This document shows, piece after piece, positions 26,606 through 35,772 of a stretch of 64,000 nt of DNA (its first letter is position 1; the number at the start of each line of letters is the position of its first letter). The notes under the pieces are model-generated. The model had not been told where the DNA came from. It made no database searches and saw only the letters and a program-made list of their open reading frames with translations. This DNA comes from Marinoscillum furvescens DSM 4134 (GTDB lineage Bacteria > Bacteroidota > Bacteroidia > Cytophagales > Cyclobacteriaceae). The translations under genes were made by a program, and so were the position numbers. Where the stretch lies: positions 2,724 to 66,723 of the forward strand of contig NZ_QREG01000002.1 of assembly GCF_003386095.1 (NCBI RefSeq), read 5' to 3'.

Positions 26606-29600
26606 TTATTTTCCCTTGTTGGACTCCATAAACTCGTTAGGAGTCATTTCGAACAGTTCTCTAAAGGTTTTGGAGAAGTAAGCTGTGGAATTAAATCCAG
26701 ATTTGAAGGCCACTTCTTTGATGGTACAATTATGCTGTTTGAGCAGCTCCGCGGCATATTTGAGGCGAACCGACCGAATAAAATGACTTGGATTTTGTCC
26801 AGTGAGCGATTGGATCTTGCGGTAGAAATGCGAACGACTCACCCCTACTGCATCCAGCATTTGCTTGAGGTTGAAGTCCGAATCGCTGATATTATCCAAT
26901 ACTACCTGGGTAGCCTTGTCCAAAAACTGCTCATCTAAAGTGTTTGTAGTCACTTCACTACTCGGCAGGATATTGGTTTGCTTCATGAACTTCTCTCGCA
27001 TCTTGCGCTTGGCTTGCAAGAGGTTTTTGATTCGCACTTTGAGTACGGTGATGTTAAAAGGCTTGGGAAGGTAAGCATCAGCTCCTATGCTATAGCCCTC
27101 GGCACGATCTTCTTCCAGGCTGCGGGCAGTCAGCAGTATGATCGGAATGTGACTGGTTTCAGGGTCACCTTTTAGCTCACTGCACATTTCGAACCCGTCC
27201 ATCTCAGGCATCATCACATCACTAATGATGATATCTGGAAAAAACTTTCTTGCTTTTTCCAGACCTTCTTTCCCATTGCTTGCCCCTTTGATGCGGTAAA
27301 GACTGCCTAGTTCATTCTTCAGGTGCACGCGCAGTTCGTTGTTGTCTTCCACGATGAGCACTGTCTGCACGGCTCCTCCTCCATCTACTTCTTCGTCCAC
27401 ATCGTCCTGCGCAGATATTGCCAGGTCATATTCGAGTGAAAGCAGGCTGTTTTGATCAAAATCATTGATTTCCTTGCGAACGCCCTGATTCGACTTAAGG
27501 GCTATATCCAGCGCGGCATTTTCTGTAGGGATACTCACCGTGAAGGTGCTCCCCTCCCCATACTCACTTTCCGCAGTGATCTCACCTCCATGCTGCTCTA
27601 CCAGACTTTTGGTATAGTGTAACCCTATGCCCGTGCCAGTCATGGTGTTGTCTACGTGGAAAAATCGATTAAATACCGCCTCTAACTGATCTTTTTTCAA
27701 TCCTATACCAGAATCACGAACAATGATCTCTAGTACATCAACGCTGGTTCCTCTTTTGGTGCCAATATTTATTTCCAGTGAAATCTTGCCCCCATCACCG
27801 GTAAACTTAATGGCGTTTGAAAGCAAGTTTCCTAGTATTTTTTCCAGCTTATCTGGATCAAACCACATGAAATATGATTCCCGGTTGGTAATCAAATCAA
27901 ACTTGATGGATCGGGAGTTGGCCAGTTCTGTAAAGAATCTATGGATGTCTTCAGTAAACTTTATGATATCTCCTTTTACAGGATCTAATGGCGCCTGTCC
28001 CATGTCAAGTTTTCTGAAATCGAGCAGCTGATTTACCAAATTCAGTAGTTTGCGCGCACTTCGCTGTATGACTAACGCCGAACTTTTGACCACTTCAGGG
28101 TTGTCATAGCTACTTAGCAGTTTGTCTACCGGATTGAGAATAAGTGTAAGCGGTGTACGAAACTCATGACTCACATTCATAAAGAAGCGCAATTTCATCT
28201 GGTCTAGTTCGTGCGCACGCTCTTCGTTGATCCGATAGGCGTAAAACCGGAAACCCTGCCAAACCACCACCACAAAGAATGTAAGGTATATCATGTAAGC
28301 CCACCAGGATTTCCACGGTGGTGGCAACACCTCCAGATTGATGGTAGTGATACCCGCAGCATCCCAGTCTCCATCCAATGCTGCCATTACCTCAAAGGTG
28401 TAGTCCCCTGCCGTAAGGTTTGAATAGCCAGCACTGCGTCCGTTTTGAATGTGTACCCATTCATCGCTAATTCCCACCATACGGTGTGCATAAGACACAC
28501 GATTTGGGTTGGAATAATTAAGCGCCACAAAATCAAACTGAATGAACCCTTCATCATAGTAAAGTTTAATTTTTTCGGTTTCTTCCAGACTGGTTGAAAG
28601 TACAACACGGTCAGAGAGTGTGTCCCCCACATGGATTTCCTGATTATGAATCTTGAGCGCCGTGAGTCGGGGACTGACCGTCTTATTTTTATCGGCTATT
28701 TGACGGGGATCAAAAATATTGAGCCCATTGATCCCTCCTGCGAGTATATGCCCGGAGGGTGTCAGGTCTACAGACTTGCTTTGGAATTCGGACCCCTGAA
28801 TTCCATCCTGAACATTAAAATTTTTGATTTTTCCGGAAGGAACATCCAACCTCGAAAGTCCTCCTTTAGAGGTCATCCAAATGGTGTTTTCGTCATAGGC
28901 CACCACTCCCACTACCAGGTTATTGATGAGTCCATCGCTGGTAGTATAAGACCTAACCAACTCCAGCTCGTTGGTAATGTGATACAATCCCTGATCTGTA
29001 CCGAGCCAAAAAGTACCGTCTGCTGCCTGAGTGATATGTGTCACGCGAAAGCCTTCCAGGCCAGATTTGGAAACATCCACCATGGGCAGTTTCATCCCCG
29101 ATGTTAATTCGTCTATGGCGTTGATATCTACAACCTGCAAACCATTTCGAGCTCCAATCAGCAGTCGGTTGCTGCGGTCTACCATCATGCCAACGATCAT
29201 GTTGTTTTGGATACCACTTTCTTCTGATGCAGGAAACCTATAAAAACGATCTTCTTTAGGTACATAGACATTGATACCGGCGGTATTGGTACCTAGCCAG
29301 GTTCTTCCTTGTGCATCGGCAGCCGCGCATGAAGCGGTATTCTGACCAATGGTAGTTGGGTCATTGGGATCATGAAGAAAGACTCTGCTGGTGCCCGTGG
29401 CAGGGTCAAAAAGGCTAAGCCCACCATCCCAGGTACAAACCCATATTTTATTTCCATCTCCCTGCGCCAGGTAGACAACCTTGTTTGAATTGATGGCTCC
29501 GTTTTCTTCAGTGAAATACTCAATTTTTTTGGCCCCGTCTCGCCATAAGTTGAGTCCTCCACCATCTGTTCCTATCCAGATATTTTCATGCTCATCCACC

Positions 29601-30697
29601 AGCACGGACTGGGCAATTTCCGAGCTTAGGCTCATGGGGTTGCCTGACTCGTAGCGTATGTGACGAAAGGTAGATTTCTCCAAGGACAGCTTACATATCC
29701 CCCGGTTGTAGGTAGAAATCCAGTAGATGCCATCCCGGTCTTCAGTAACCCTAGATGGCTGGTTATTGGGTAAGGAAAAAGGATCCTGAGGATTGTGCGT
29801 AATGTGCTGCAGGAGCGACATATTTTCATCCAACAGGTAAAGACCAAAACCTCCCGTAGACACCCAGGTTATTCCATTTTTATCACAATGAAGGTCATTG
29901 ATCGGTATCTTTTGGGAAGTGATTTTTACAAGTCTGATCTCATCGGCCTCCCTGTCCCAGTACGAGAGCGCCTCCAGGTTATTGCCTATCAGAAAATTCC
30001 CTTTGCTGTCCAGCATCAATAGCTGGGGCAAATGATTGAGGATAAGCTCCTCTGGTAGTTGGTGTTTTACAACCGAAAAGCTGTTTGAAGATTGGTCATA
30101 GCGAAAGATGTTGGGTCCATAGCCTGCCGCCCACAAATCACCACTTTTATCCCATTCTAGCTGAGCTATCTGCTCACCTTTCAGGTAGGTGTACTTTTGC
30201 ATCTCATAGGAGATATTCACTTCATCTTTGAGATACAGCAGATACAGCCCCTGATCAGTAGCTACCCAAAGCTTGTTTTCCAGGGAGTCATACTCCAGGT
30301 CGTTGATAGCTACCTCCAGGCCTCCTTTGACTTGCTTTAGTCTGATTCTGGCAAACTTATCCGTAAGTGGGTTGTACATATTGAGACCATTGCCAGTGCC
30401 TACCCAGATATGACCTTCCCGATCTTCTTCAATGGACAATATGCGGTTAGAGCTGATGGACTCCCGATCGCCAGGCATGGGTCGATAAATTTTGAAGTCG
30501 TACCCATCGTATTTATTCAGGCCATTGATGGTACCAAACCACAAGTACCCTTCAGAGTCTTCGAAGATTTCCAGACAGGTACTGCTAGAGAGTCCCTCCA
30601 GCGTAGAAAAGTTTTCGAACTTCAGGTTTTCATACTGCGCAAACGCAGTAATCCATCCAAACACAGATAAAATAACGCAAAATACAGGCTTCATCAT
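26606..30697 (-). CDS. Hybrid two-component sensor/regulator (HTCS)
   Basis: This protein has about 1363 residues. Order: signal peptide; two seven-bladed periplasmic propellers of Reg_prop repeats (about 25-690, with many 'DREGHIWVGTGNGLN'-type blades); Y_Y_Y domain (about 715-785); one TM segment (WWAYMIYLTFFVVVVWQGF); HisKA with the H-box VSHEFRTPLT (His at about 844); HATPase_c (DSGIGLKKDQLEAVF, TGTGIGLHYTKSL); a receiver domain with Asp in IIISDVMMPEMDG (about 1156); and a C-terminal AraC-type HTH (SRSHFYRKIQSLTG, AFKSGFNSTAYFSKTFRE). It senses a PUL oligosaccharide in the periplasm and activates PUL transcription. It lies upstream of susC as a separate unit. The ATG at 30697 is preferred over a GTG 12 bases upstream. 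Confidence 0.96.
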   Translation of the reverse strand: MMKPVFCVILSVFGWITAFAQYENLKFENFSTLEGLSSSTCLEIFEDSEGYLWFGTINGLNKYDGYDFKIYRPMPGDRESISSNRILSIEEDREGHIWVGTGNGLNMYNPLTDKFARIRLKQVKGGLEVAINDLEYDSLENKLWVATDQGLYLLYLKDEVNISYEMQKYTYLKGEQIAQLEWDKSGDLWAAGYGPNIFRYDQSSNSFSVVKHQLPEELILNHLPQLLMLDSKGNFLIGNNLEALSYWDREADEIRLVKITSQKIPINDLHCDKNGITWVSTGGFGLYLLDENMSLLQHITHNPQDPFSLPNNQPSRVTEDRDGIYWISTYNRGICKLSLEKSTFRHIRYESGNPMSLSSEIAQSVLVDEHENIWIGTDGGGLNLWRDGAKKIEYFTEENGAINSNKVVYLAQGDGNKIWVCTWDGGLSLFDPATGTSRVFLHDPNDPTTIGQNTASCAAADAQGRTWLGTNTAGINVYVPKEDRFYRFPASEESGIQNNMIVGMMVDRSNRLLIGARNGLQVVDINAIDELTSGMKLPMVDVSKSGLEGFRVTHITQAADGTFWLGTDQGLYHITNELELVRSYTTSDGLINNLVVGVVAYDENTIWMTSKGGLSRLDVPSGKIKNFNVQDGIQGSEFQSKSVDLTPSGHILAGGINGLNIFDPRQIADKNKTVSPRLTALKIHNQEIHVGDTLSDRVVLSTSLEETEKIKLYYDEGFIQFDFVALNYSNPNRVSYAHRMVGISDEWVHIQNGRSAGYSNLTAGDYTFEVMAALDGDWDAAGITTINLEVLPPPWKSWWAYMIYLTFFVVVVWQGFRFYAYRINEERAHELDQMKLRFFMNVSHEFRTPLTLILNPVDKLLSSYDNPEVVKSSALVIQRSARKLLNLVNQLLDFRKLDMGQAPLDPVKGDIIKFTEDIHRFFTELANSRSIKFDLITNRESYFMWFDPDKLEKILGNLLSNAIKFTGDGGKISLEINIGTKRGTSVDVLEIIVRDSGIGLKKDQLEAVFNRFFHVDNTMTGTGIGLHYTKSLVEQHGGEITAESEYGEGSTFTVSIPTENAALDIALKSNQGVRKEINDFDQNSLLSLEYDLAISAQDDVDEEVDGGGAVQTVLIVEDNNELRVHLKNELGSLYRIKGASNGKEGLEKARKFFPDIIISDVMMPEMDGFEMCSELKGDPETSHIPIILLTARSLEEDRAEGYSIGADAYLPKPFNITVLKVRIKNLLQAKRKMREKFMKQTNILPSSEVTTNTLDEQFLDKATQVVLDNISDSDFNLKQMLDAVGVSRSHFYRKIQSLTGQNPSHFIRSVRLKYAAELLKQHNCTIKEVAFKSGFNSTAYFSKTFRELFEMTPNEFMESNKGK

Positions 30698-30959
30698 CAA
30701 TTCACTCACATTTGTAAAACGTCAACACAACCCTTCGCCGGAGCCAGTAAATGATTAAAATAGGATAGGTGGATGACCAAATATAACATGCCAGAATGAA
30801 TTTTCTCAGTTATAATTTTCTCAATTTACCCACCCGTTATACCTGCATTTTTTACATATTCCCAATCAATCACTTTATTCACTCCAATATCACTAATAAA
30901 ATAACGAATGGCGGCAAGTAGAATCATTAGCTATTTAAACCCTGAGTCTATTTGCAGCA

Positions 30960-32123
30960 TTAAGACTGTGCATTTATCAGATTGCAGCCCGGAAGGTCCC
31001 CTACCTTTTCACAGCAGAGTTGCTCCATCACTTGCTGCAGTTGGGTTTTTAGCAACCCGATAGCATGATCACCTCCTTTGCTACCCAAGGCAGCCACGCT
31101 ATACATAAACGTCCGCCCCAAAAAGGTAAACGCGGCACCTGCAGCCATACTTCTAGCGATATCCGGACCACTACGTACGCCGCTATCCATCATTACTTTG
31201 ATCTGATCGCCGTATTTCTCAGCTATACGCGCTAGTGGTGCTACTGTAGACTCTCCAGCGTCAAGTTGCCTTCCGCCGTGATTGGAAACTATAATACCGT
31301 CCAAACCTAAACGTATAGCGCGCTCGGTGTCTGCTTCGCTCGCCACACCTTTCAGTACTATCTTACCTTTCCACATATCTCGGATAGGCTTGATCTTCTC
31401 TTCGTTGAGCCTACCGGAAAAGGTTTGGTTCATGAAGAGTCCCAACTGCCTCAGGTCCAGCCCCTTCGGCATGTATGGTTTCAAGTTTTCAAAGTTTGGC
31501 TGTCCGTTGATGAGGGTACGCAACGCCCACTCTGGCTTACCCATGATTTGCAAAATGTTTTGCAAGGTCATTTTTGGCGGCATGGCCAGGCCATTGCGGA
31601 TGTCTCGTGGCCTAAAGCCAAATGTGGGTACATCACAAAGCAATACCAACACCGGACAGTCAGCAGCTTCCGCCCGTTTGAGGATATCATCGCGTAGGCG
31701 GTTTTCTGCCGGGTGATACAACTGGAACCACGCCCTACCCTCGGTGAGCTCACTCGCCTTTTCGATACTCATGGTGGTCACCGTACTGAGTATAAAAGGG
31801 ACGTTGTGCTCCAGTGACGCCTTGGCCAAAATCTCTGGTGCTTTAGGCCACATAAGGCCCTGCAACCCAACAGGAGCTATACCAAAAGGCGCATCGTACA
31901 CATGACCAAACAACTCAGTAGCCATGTCTGAATGCGTGTGCTTACTCAGGTATTGAGGTACCAGCCGTACTTCACGCAATTCTTCAGTGTTTCGATGCAG
32001 GTTGACATCTTCGTTGCATCCGCCATCCAAATACTCAAATGCAAAGCGAGGAATTTTTCGTTTGGCTCCTTTGATGAGGTCATCGATGCCTGGGTAGTTG
32101 GTATTATAGTTCCATTTACTCAT
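30960..32123 (-). CDS. FMN-dependent alpha-hydroxy-acid dehydrogenase (L-lactate dehydrogenase-like)
   Basis: This 387-residue cytosolic TIM-barrel flavoprotein belongs to the LldD/glycolate oxidase family. The active-site signature is present: 'GLDGIIVSNHGGRQLDAGES', with the catalytic His, the following Arg and the substrate loop. Further FMN contacts are 'FGIAPVGLQGLMWP' and 'MMDSGVRSGPDIARSMAAGA'. It probably oxidises L-lactate to pyruvate, which suits an operon whose last pathway step releases L-lactate. It is the terminal gene of the deoxysugar operon and overlaps the mutarotase gene by four bases (ATGA). The C terminus is Cys-rich (LCCEKVGDLPGC), which is slightly unusual. Other 2-hydroxy acids are possible substrates. 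Confidence 0.9.
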   Translation of the reverse strand: MSKWNYNTNYPGIDDLIKGAKRKIPRFAFEYLDGGCNEDVNLHRNTEELREVRLVPQYLSKHTHSDMATELFGHVYDAPFGIAPVGLQGLMWPKAPEILAKASLEHNVPFILSTVTTMSIEKASELTEGRAWFQLYHPAENRLRDDILKRAEAADCPVLVLLCDVPTFGFRPRDIRNGLAMPPKMTLQNILQIMGKPEWALRTLINGQPNFENLKPYMPKGLDLRQLGLFMNQTFSGRLNEEKIKPIRDMWKGKIVLKGVASEADTERAIRLGLDGIIVSNHGGRQLDAGESTVAPLARIAEKYGDQIKVMMDSGVRSGPDIARSMAAGAAFTFLGRTFMYSVAALGSKGGDHAIGLLKTQLQQVMEQLCCEKVGDLPGCNLINAQS

Positions 32124-32449
32124 AGTTCAAATATTTTATTCATCAGCACCCATTTTTCATTTGGCCTGGCAAAGGGCAAACGCTCCTGGTAGTTATCCAT
32201 AAGCTCTTCCCACTTTTGCACGGTTTCGTTGGCAGCGTCGGCAGCAGCTTTTTGCTCAAATGAAAACGATTCGTTTGTTTCCATGATCATAAACAGTCTG
32301 GTGGCTACATGATAAATCTCCATCGAGGTGATGCCCGAATTCCGAATAGAGTCCACTATTTCCGGCCACACCTGCTCGTGATGCTCAATGTACTTTGCGA
32401 TTAGCTCAGGGTCGTTCTTTAGGTCGAGTGCAAAACAATATCTTTTCAT
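32120..32449 (-). CDS. L-rhamnose/L-fucose mutarotase family protein (DUF718)
   Basis: This 109-residue ferredoxin-like protein is of the RhaM/YiiL family (COG3254). Characteristic features are 'RYCFALDLKNDPELIAKYIEHH', with His residues near the anomeric centre, the 'HEQVWPEI' strand-helix and 'YHVATRLFMIMETN'. The family interconverts alpha and beta anomers of L-rhamnose, and members in oxidative L-fucose clusters (for example Campylobacter jejuni) act on L-fucose. With the neighbouring genes, L-fucose is the more likely sugar here. It overlaps the FMN dehydrogenase gene and follows the first SDR by 34 bases. Length and motifs are normal. Confidence 0.88.
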   Translation of the reverse strand: MKRYCFALDLKNDPELIAKYIEHHEQVWPEIVDSIRNSGITSMEIYHVATRLFMIMETNESFSFEQKAAADAANETVQKWEELMDNYQERLPFARPNEKWVLMNKIFEL

Positions 32450-32483
32450 AGTGAAGGTACTGATGGAAATCTAAGTGAGGTTT

Positions 32484-33266
32484 TTAGGCCATCGCCCTGT
32501 CAAGGTGAACATAGCCCCCGTCTACATATAGCCACTGTCCGGTAGTATGACCACTGCGATCAGAAAGTAAAAAGACGGTCATGGCTGCAATCTCCTCAGA
32601 TGTAGTCATGCGCTTTCCAAGCGGGATACGACTAGTGATCACTTCCAGGCTTCGTTCTTTATCTTCAAAAGAATCAATCCAACGTTGATATTGGGGGGTC
32701 ATCACTTCGGCTGGTACAATGGCATTTACACGTACGCCATGCTCGGCGAGCTCTACAGCCCACTCGCGAGTAAGTGCCAACTGGGCACCTTTGCTGGCAG
32801 CGTAGCCAGATGTACCTCCCTGACCAGTAAGTGCCGTTTTAGAGCTTACGTTTACAATGGCCCCTTTGGATTCGATCAGGTATTTGATGGCATAATGTAC
32901 CAGGTCGTAGTAGTGCGTAAGGTTGGTAGTCACCGAGTTTTTAAAGGCATCAGGGTTGCCCTCAATAAGTCCCACACCATCGTTTACTCCGGCGTTGTTG
33001 ACCACACCGTCTATTCTGCCAAATGCCTCTACCGTCTGATCAACAATGGATTTACAAATATCCGATTGTCCCAACACTGCATTGACCACCAGGCTTTTAC
33101 CACCTTTAGCGGCAATGGTTTCTGAGAGTTCATCAGCCTCCTTTTGGGACCTTCCTACTATGACAGGTATGCCCCCTTCCTGAGCCAGTTCTTCCGTGAT
33201 GGCTCTACCAATTCCTTTGGCACCACCGGTCACGATGAATACCTTATCTTTTAATTTCAGCTCCAT
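32484..33266 (-). CDS. SDR oxidoreductase, probable L-fucose dehydrogenase
   Basis: This is a 260-residue classical SDR. The cofactor motif is TGGAKGIG near the N terminus, with NNAG further on, a catalytic Ser in NVSSKTAL, and the Y-A-A-S-K motif. The C-terminal 'GQWLYVDGGY' is typical. It is predicted to oxidise L-fucose (or L-rhamnose) to the 1,5-lactone with NAD(P)+, the first step of the oxidative pathway. The assignment relies on operon context: a lactonase precedes it by seven bases and a mutarotase follows it. SDR sequences alone do not fix the substrate; the second SDR of the operon is the alternative candidate. Confidence 0.8.
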   Translation of the reverse strand: MELKLKDKVFIVTGGAKGIGRAITEELAQEGGIPVIVGRSQKEADELSETIAAKGGKSLVVNAVLGQSDICKSIVDQTVEAFGRIDGVVNNAGVNDGVGLIEGNPDAFKNSVTTNLTHYYDLVHYAIKYLIESKGAIVNVSSKTALTGQGGTSGYAASKGAQLALTREWAVELAEHGVRVNAIVPAEVMTPQYQRWIDSFEDKERSLEVITSRIPLGKRMTTSEEIAAMTVFLLSDRSGHTTGQWLYVDGGYVHLDRAMA

Positions 33267-33273
33267 TACACTA

Positions 33274-34104
33274 TTATAAATTGTAAAATTTCTTTGCGTT
33301 TAGTCCGAGGATTTGTGCGCTCTCGGTATCACTCAGCTCCTGACAAAAGCGTTTGATGTGCTCCACGACCTGATGGTAACTGGCTGCCAGTGTGCATACC
33401 GGCCAATCCGAGCCAAACATTACTCGCTCTGGTGAGAAGCAGTCCAAAACCACCTCCATGTAGGGCTTTAATTGCTCATAAGTCCAGTTTGTCCAGTTGG
33501 CCTCTGTCACCATTCCTGAAAGCTTCACCATCACATTTTCATGTGTTGCCATTGCTTTCATTTTAGCCTTCCAATGATGGAGGTCCTCCCCCTGGTGATG
33601 CGCTATGGCTGGTTTGGCCAAATGATCAACAACTACTGGCAGGTCCGGCAGCTGACGGACTAAGCGTAAAGCTTCGTCCAGCTGGTTTTCGTAAATCAAT
33701 AAATCGTAAGTATATCCGCTGGTGCTCAGGGTTTTTAATCCCTGAATAAATGATGGCTGCAACATAAAGCCCTCATTTTCTGCCTGAAGAATATGTCGGA
33801 AACCTTTTAAGTAAGAAGAGGTGGTGAAGATGTCCAGCGTTCCTGCCAGATCTCTGGACATCAAATCCACCCAACCGACCACACCACTTACAAAGGCGTG
33901 TTTTTCTGCTAAGTCTAGCAAAAACTTAGTTTCTGTTAACGACTGATCCGCCTGTACGGCCACACAGCCTTCCACTCCATTTTCCACCATCAGCGGATGC
34001 AGGTCTTCAGGCATAAAATCCCGCTTTAAGACCTGCATGGAGTCATCTATCCAGCTATCGCGAACAGGGTCAAACTTCCAAAAATGCTGATGAGCGTCAA
34101 TCAT
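33274..34104 (-). CDS. Amidohydrolase-superfamily sugar lactonase (L-fuconolactonase-like)
   Basis: This 276-residue protein of the amidohydrolase-2 group (COG3618) has the metal-binding H-x-H at the very N terminus (DAHQHFW), further His residues in VVDHLAKPAI, and the closing 'MFGSDWPVCTLAASYHQVV' with the conserved metal Asp. This group contains L-fucono-1,5-lactonases and L-rhamnono-lactonases. It would hydrolyse the lactone made by the neighbouring SDR to L-fuconate. It is cytosolic, with no signal peptide. It is five bases from the FAH-family hydrolase gene, so the operon is tightly packed. Confidence 0.88.
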   Translation of the reverse strand: MIDAHQHFWKFDPVRDSWIDDSMQVLKRDFMPEDLHPLMVENGVEGCVAVQADQSLTETKFLLDLAEKHAFVSGVVGWVDLMSRDLAGTLDIFTTSSYLKGFRHILQAENEGFMLQPSFIQGLKTLSTSGYTYDLLIYENQLDEALRLVRQLPDLPVVVDHLAKPAIAHHQGEDLHHWKAKMKAMATHENVMVKLSGMVTEANWTNWTYEQLKPYMEVVLDCFSPERVMFGSDWPVCTLAASYHQVVEHIKRFCQELSDTESAQILGLNAKKFYNL

Positions 34105-34109
34105 GAGAA

Positions 34110-34955
34110 TTATCCTTTGTAGGCCACTACTTCTTGTCTGGCTTCACCCAGACCTTCGATGCCTAGCTCTATTACATCACCCTCTTTGAGATACTTTGGT
34201 GGCTTAAATCCAAAGCCTACACCTTCTGGTGTACCTGTAGAGATAATATCTCCAGGCATCAGACTCATAAATTCGGACAAGTGCGCAATGACTTCCTGCA
34301 CATTGAAAATGAAATCATTGGTATTTCCATCCTGCACCTTTTCGCCGTTTAGCTTCAGCCACAGGTTTAGGTTGTTGGGATCAGCTACTTCATCTTTGGT
34401 AACCAGGTATGGCCCTAGTGGCGCAAACGTATCTGCACTTTTGCCTTTCACCCACTGTCCTCCGCGCTCCAGCTGAAAAGCACGCTCACTCACGTCATTA
34501 TGCACCACATAACCTGCCACATAATCGAGCGCTTCTTCTTTGCTCACATAGTTGGCCCGCTTGCCAATCACTACACCAAGCTCCACTTCCCAGTCAGTTT
34601 TTTCACTGTTTTTAGGAATTATTACCTGATCATTAGGCCCTACTATAGAAGAAGTAGCCTTGAAAAATACTACCGGCTCCTTGGGCACTTCCATACCACT
34701 TTCTGCTGCGTGCTTTCTGTAATTTAACCCAATACAAATGATTTTACCTGGGCGTTTCACAGGTGCTCCCAGACGTGCATCAGCAGGGATTTCCGGCAGG
34801 TCATTGCTGGCAATTTCTTCAAGCTTTTTCAGGCCATCATTGGCAAAAAAGTCCTCATCATAATCAGCCACCAGATGACTTACATCATATTTTTTTCCAT
34901 CAAGTTCTATCCCCGGTTTTTCTTCACCGAAAGCTCCAAATCGAATTAATTTCAT
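34110..34955 (-). CDS. FAH-family hydrolase, probable 2,4-diketo-3-deoxy-L-fuconate hydrolase
   Basis: This 281-residue protein is of the fumarylacetoacetate hydrolase superfamily. Metal ligands are visible in DWEVELGVVIG (two Glu) and GYVVHNDVSER (Asp), followed by GKSADTFAPLGP and the C-terminal 'GDIISTGTPEGVGFG'. In the diketo-hydrolase branch of L-fucose/L-rhamnose oxidation (LRA6-type) this enzyme splits the 2,4-diketo acid into pyruvate and L-lactate. No aldolase of the DapA or HpcH type lies in the operon, which supports the hydrolase branch. The gap to the next gene is 17 bases. Confidence 0.87.
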   Translation of the reverse strand: MKLIRFGAFGEEKPGIELDGKKYDVSHLVADYDEDFFANDGLKKLEEIASNDLPEIPADARLGAPVKRPGKIICIGLNYRKHAAESGMEVPKEPVVFFKATSSIVGPNDQVIIPKNSEKTDWEVELGVVIGKRANYVSKEEALDYVAGYVVHNDVSERAFQLERGGQWVKGKSADTFAPLGPYLVTKDEVADPNNLNLWLKLNGEKVQDGNTNDFIFNVQEVIAHLSEFMSLMPGDIISTGTPEGVGFGFKPPKYLKEGDVIELGIEGLGEARQEVVAYKG

Positions 34956-34972
34956 ATCTATTAGTTCTTGTG

Positions 34973-35752
34973 TTAGTTATTTAATGTTACAAACCCGCCA
35001 TCGATAGGAAAGTCGCTACCTGTGATAAATGACGCTTCATCGGCACAAAGATACAGCACGAGAGCACCCACTTCCTCCGGCTTGCCCATTCTACCGATCG
35101 GCTGAGATTTTGACAGCTTGTCAAAAATCTCTTCTTCCTGTCCGGCATAGTTTTTAGCAATAAATCCGTCTACAAACGGTGTATGCACACGTGCTGGTGA
35201 CACGGTATTGCAGCGAATGTTCTTATCCAGAAAATCGCGAGCTATGGACAATGACAAGGCATGAATAGCGCCTTTGCTCATGGAATAAGCCAAACGATCT
35301 GCTATGCCTACATGTGCGGCTATGGAAGATACATTGATGATACTACCACCTCCGGTAGTTTCCATGCGCTTTACTGCTTCCTGGGCACAGTGAAATGCGC
35401 CTTTTACATTTACCTGATATACCTTATCCAGATCTTCACCAGTCGTTTGGAGAAGGTTGCCGATATGCGCTATACCCGCATTGTTAATCAGGATGTCCAG
35501 TGAGCTATCTCCCAATAGCTGAGTAAATGTTTCGGCTACATGATCAGCATTGGTAATGTCACATACACCATAGCTGGATTTACCTCCATCTTTGGCTATT
35601 GCTTCGCTCAGCTCTTTGGCATTCTCTTCGTTTACATCCAAAATGATAGCATGTGCACCATGCTGTGCTAGCTTGGTAGCTATCGCCTTTCCTATACCAC
35701 TTGCCCCTCCCGTGATGATGGCTGTTTTGCCTGATAAATCAAATGTTTGCAT
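34973..35752 (-). CDS. SDR oxidoreductase, probable 2-keto-3-deoxy-L-fuconate dehydrogenase
   Basis: This 259-residue classical SDR has TGGASGIG for NAD(P) binding, NNAG, the catalytic Ser in NVSSIAA and the Y-S-M-S-K motif. It ends with 'SFITGSDFPIDGGFVTLNN'. It resembles the dehydrogenases that oxidise C4 of 2-keto-3-deoxy-L-fuconate (or L-rhamnonate) to the 2,4-diketo acid, the substrate of the neighbouring hydrolase. It is only about one third identical by eye to the other SDR of the operon, consistent with separate steps. It is the second gene of the operon, 20 bases after the dehydratase. Confidence 0.82.
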   Translation of the reverse strand: MQTFDLSGKTAIITGGASGIGKAIATKLAQHGAHAIILDVNEENAKELSEAIAKDGGKSSYGVCDITNADHVAETFTQLLGDSSLDILINNAGIAHIGNLLQTTGEDLDKVYQVNVKGAFHCAQEAVKRMETTGGGSIINVSSIAAHVGIADRLAYSMSKGAIHALSLSIARDFLDKNIRCNTVSPARVHTPFVDGFIAKNYAGQEEEIFDKLSKSQPIGRMGKPEEVGALVLYLCADEASFITGSDFPIDGGFVTLNN

Positions 35753-35772
35753 AGCTCTTCTATGGAATATTT

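Noticed and set aside
30698-30959. Small RNA or promoter elements between the hybrid regulator and the lactate dehydrogenase gene
   Set aside because: The gap is A+T-rich, but no hairpin, consensus promoter or ORF stands out.
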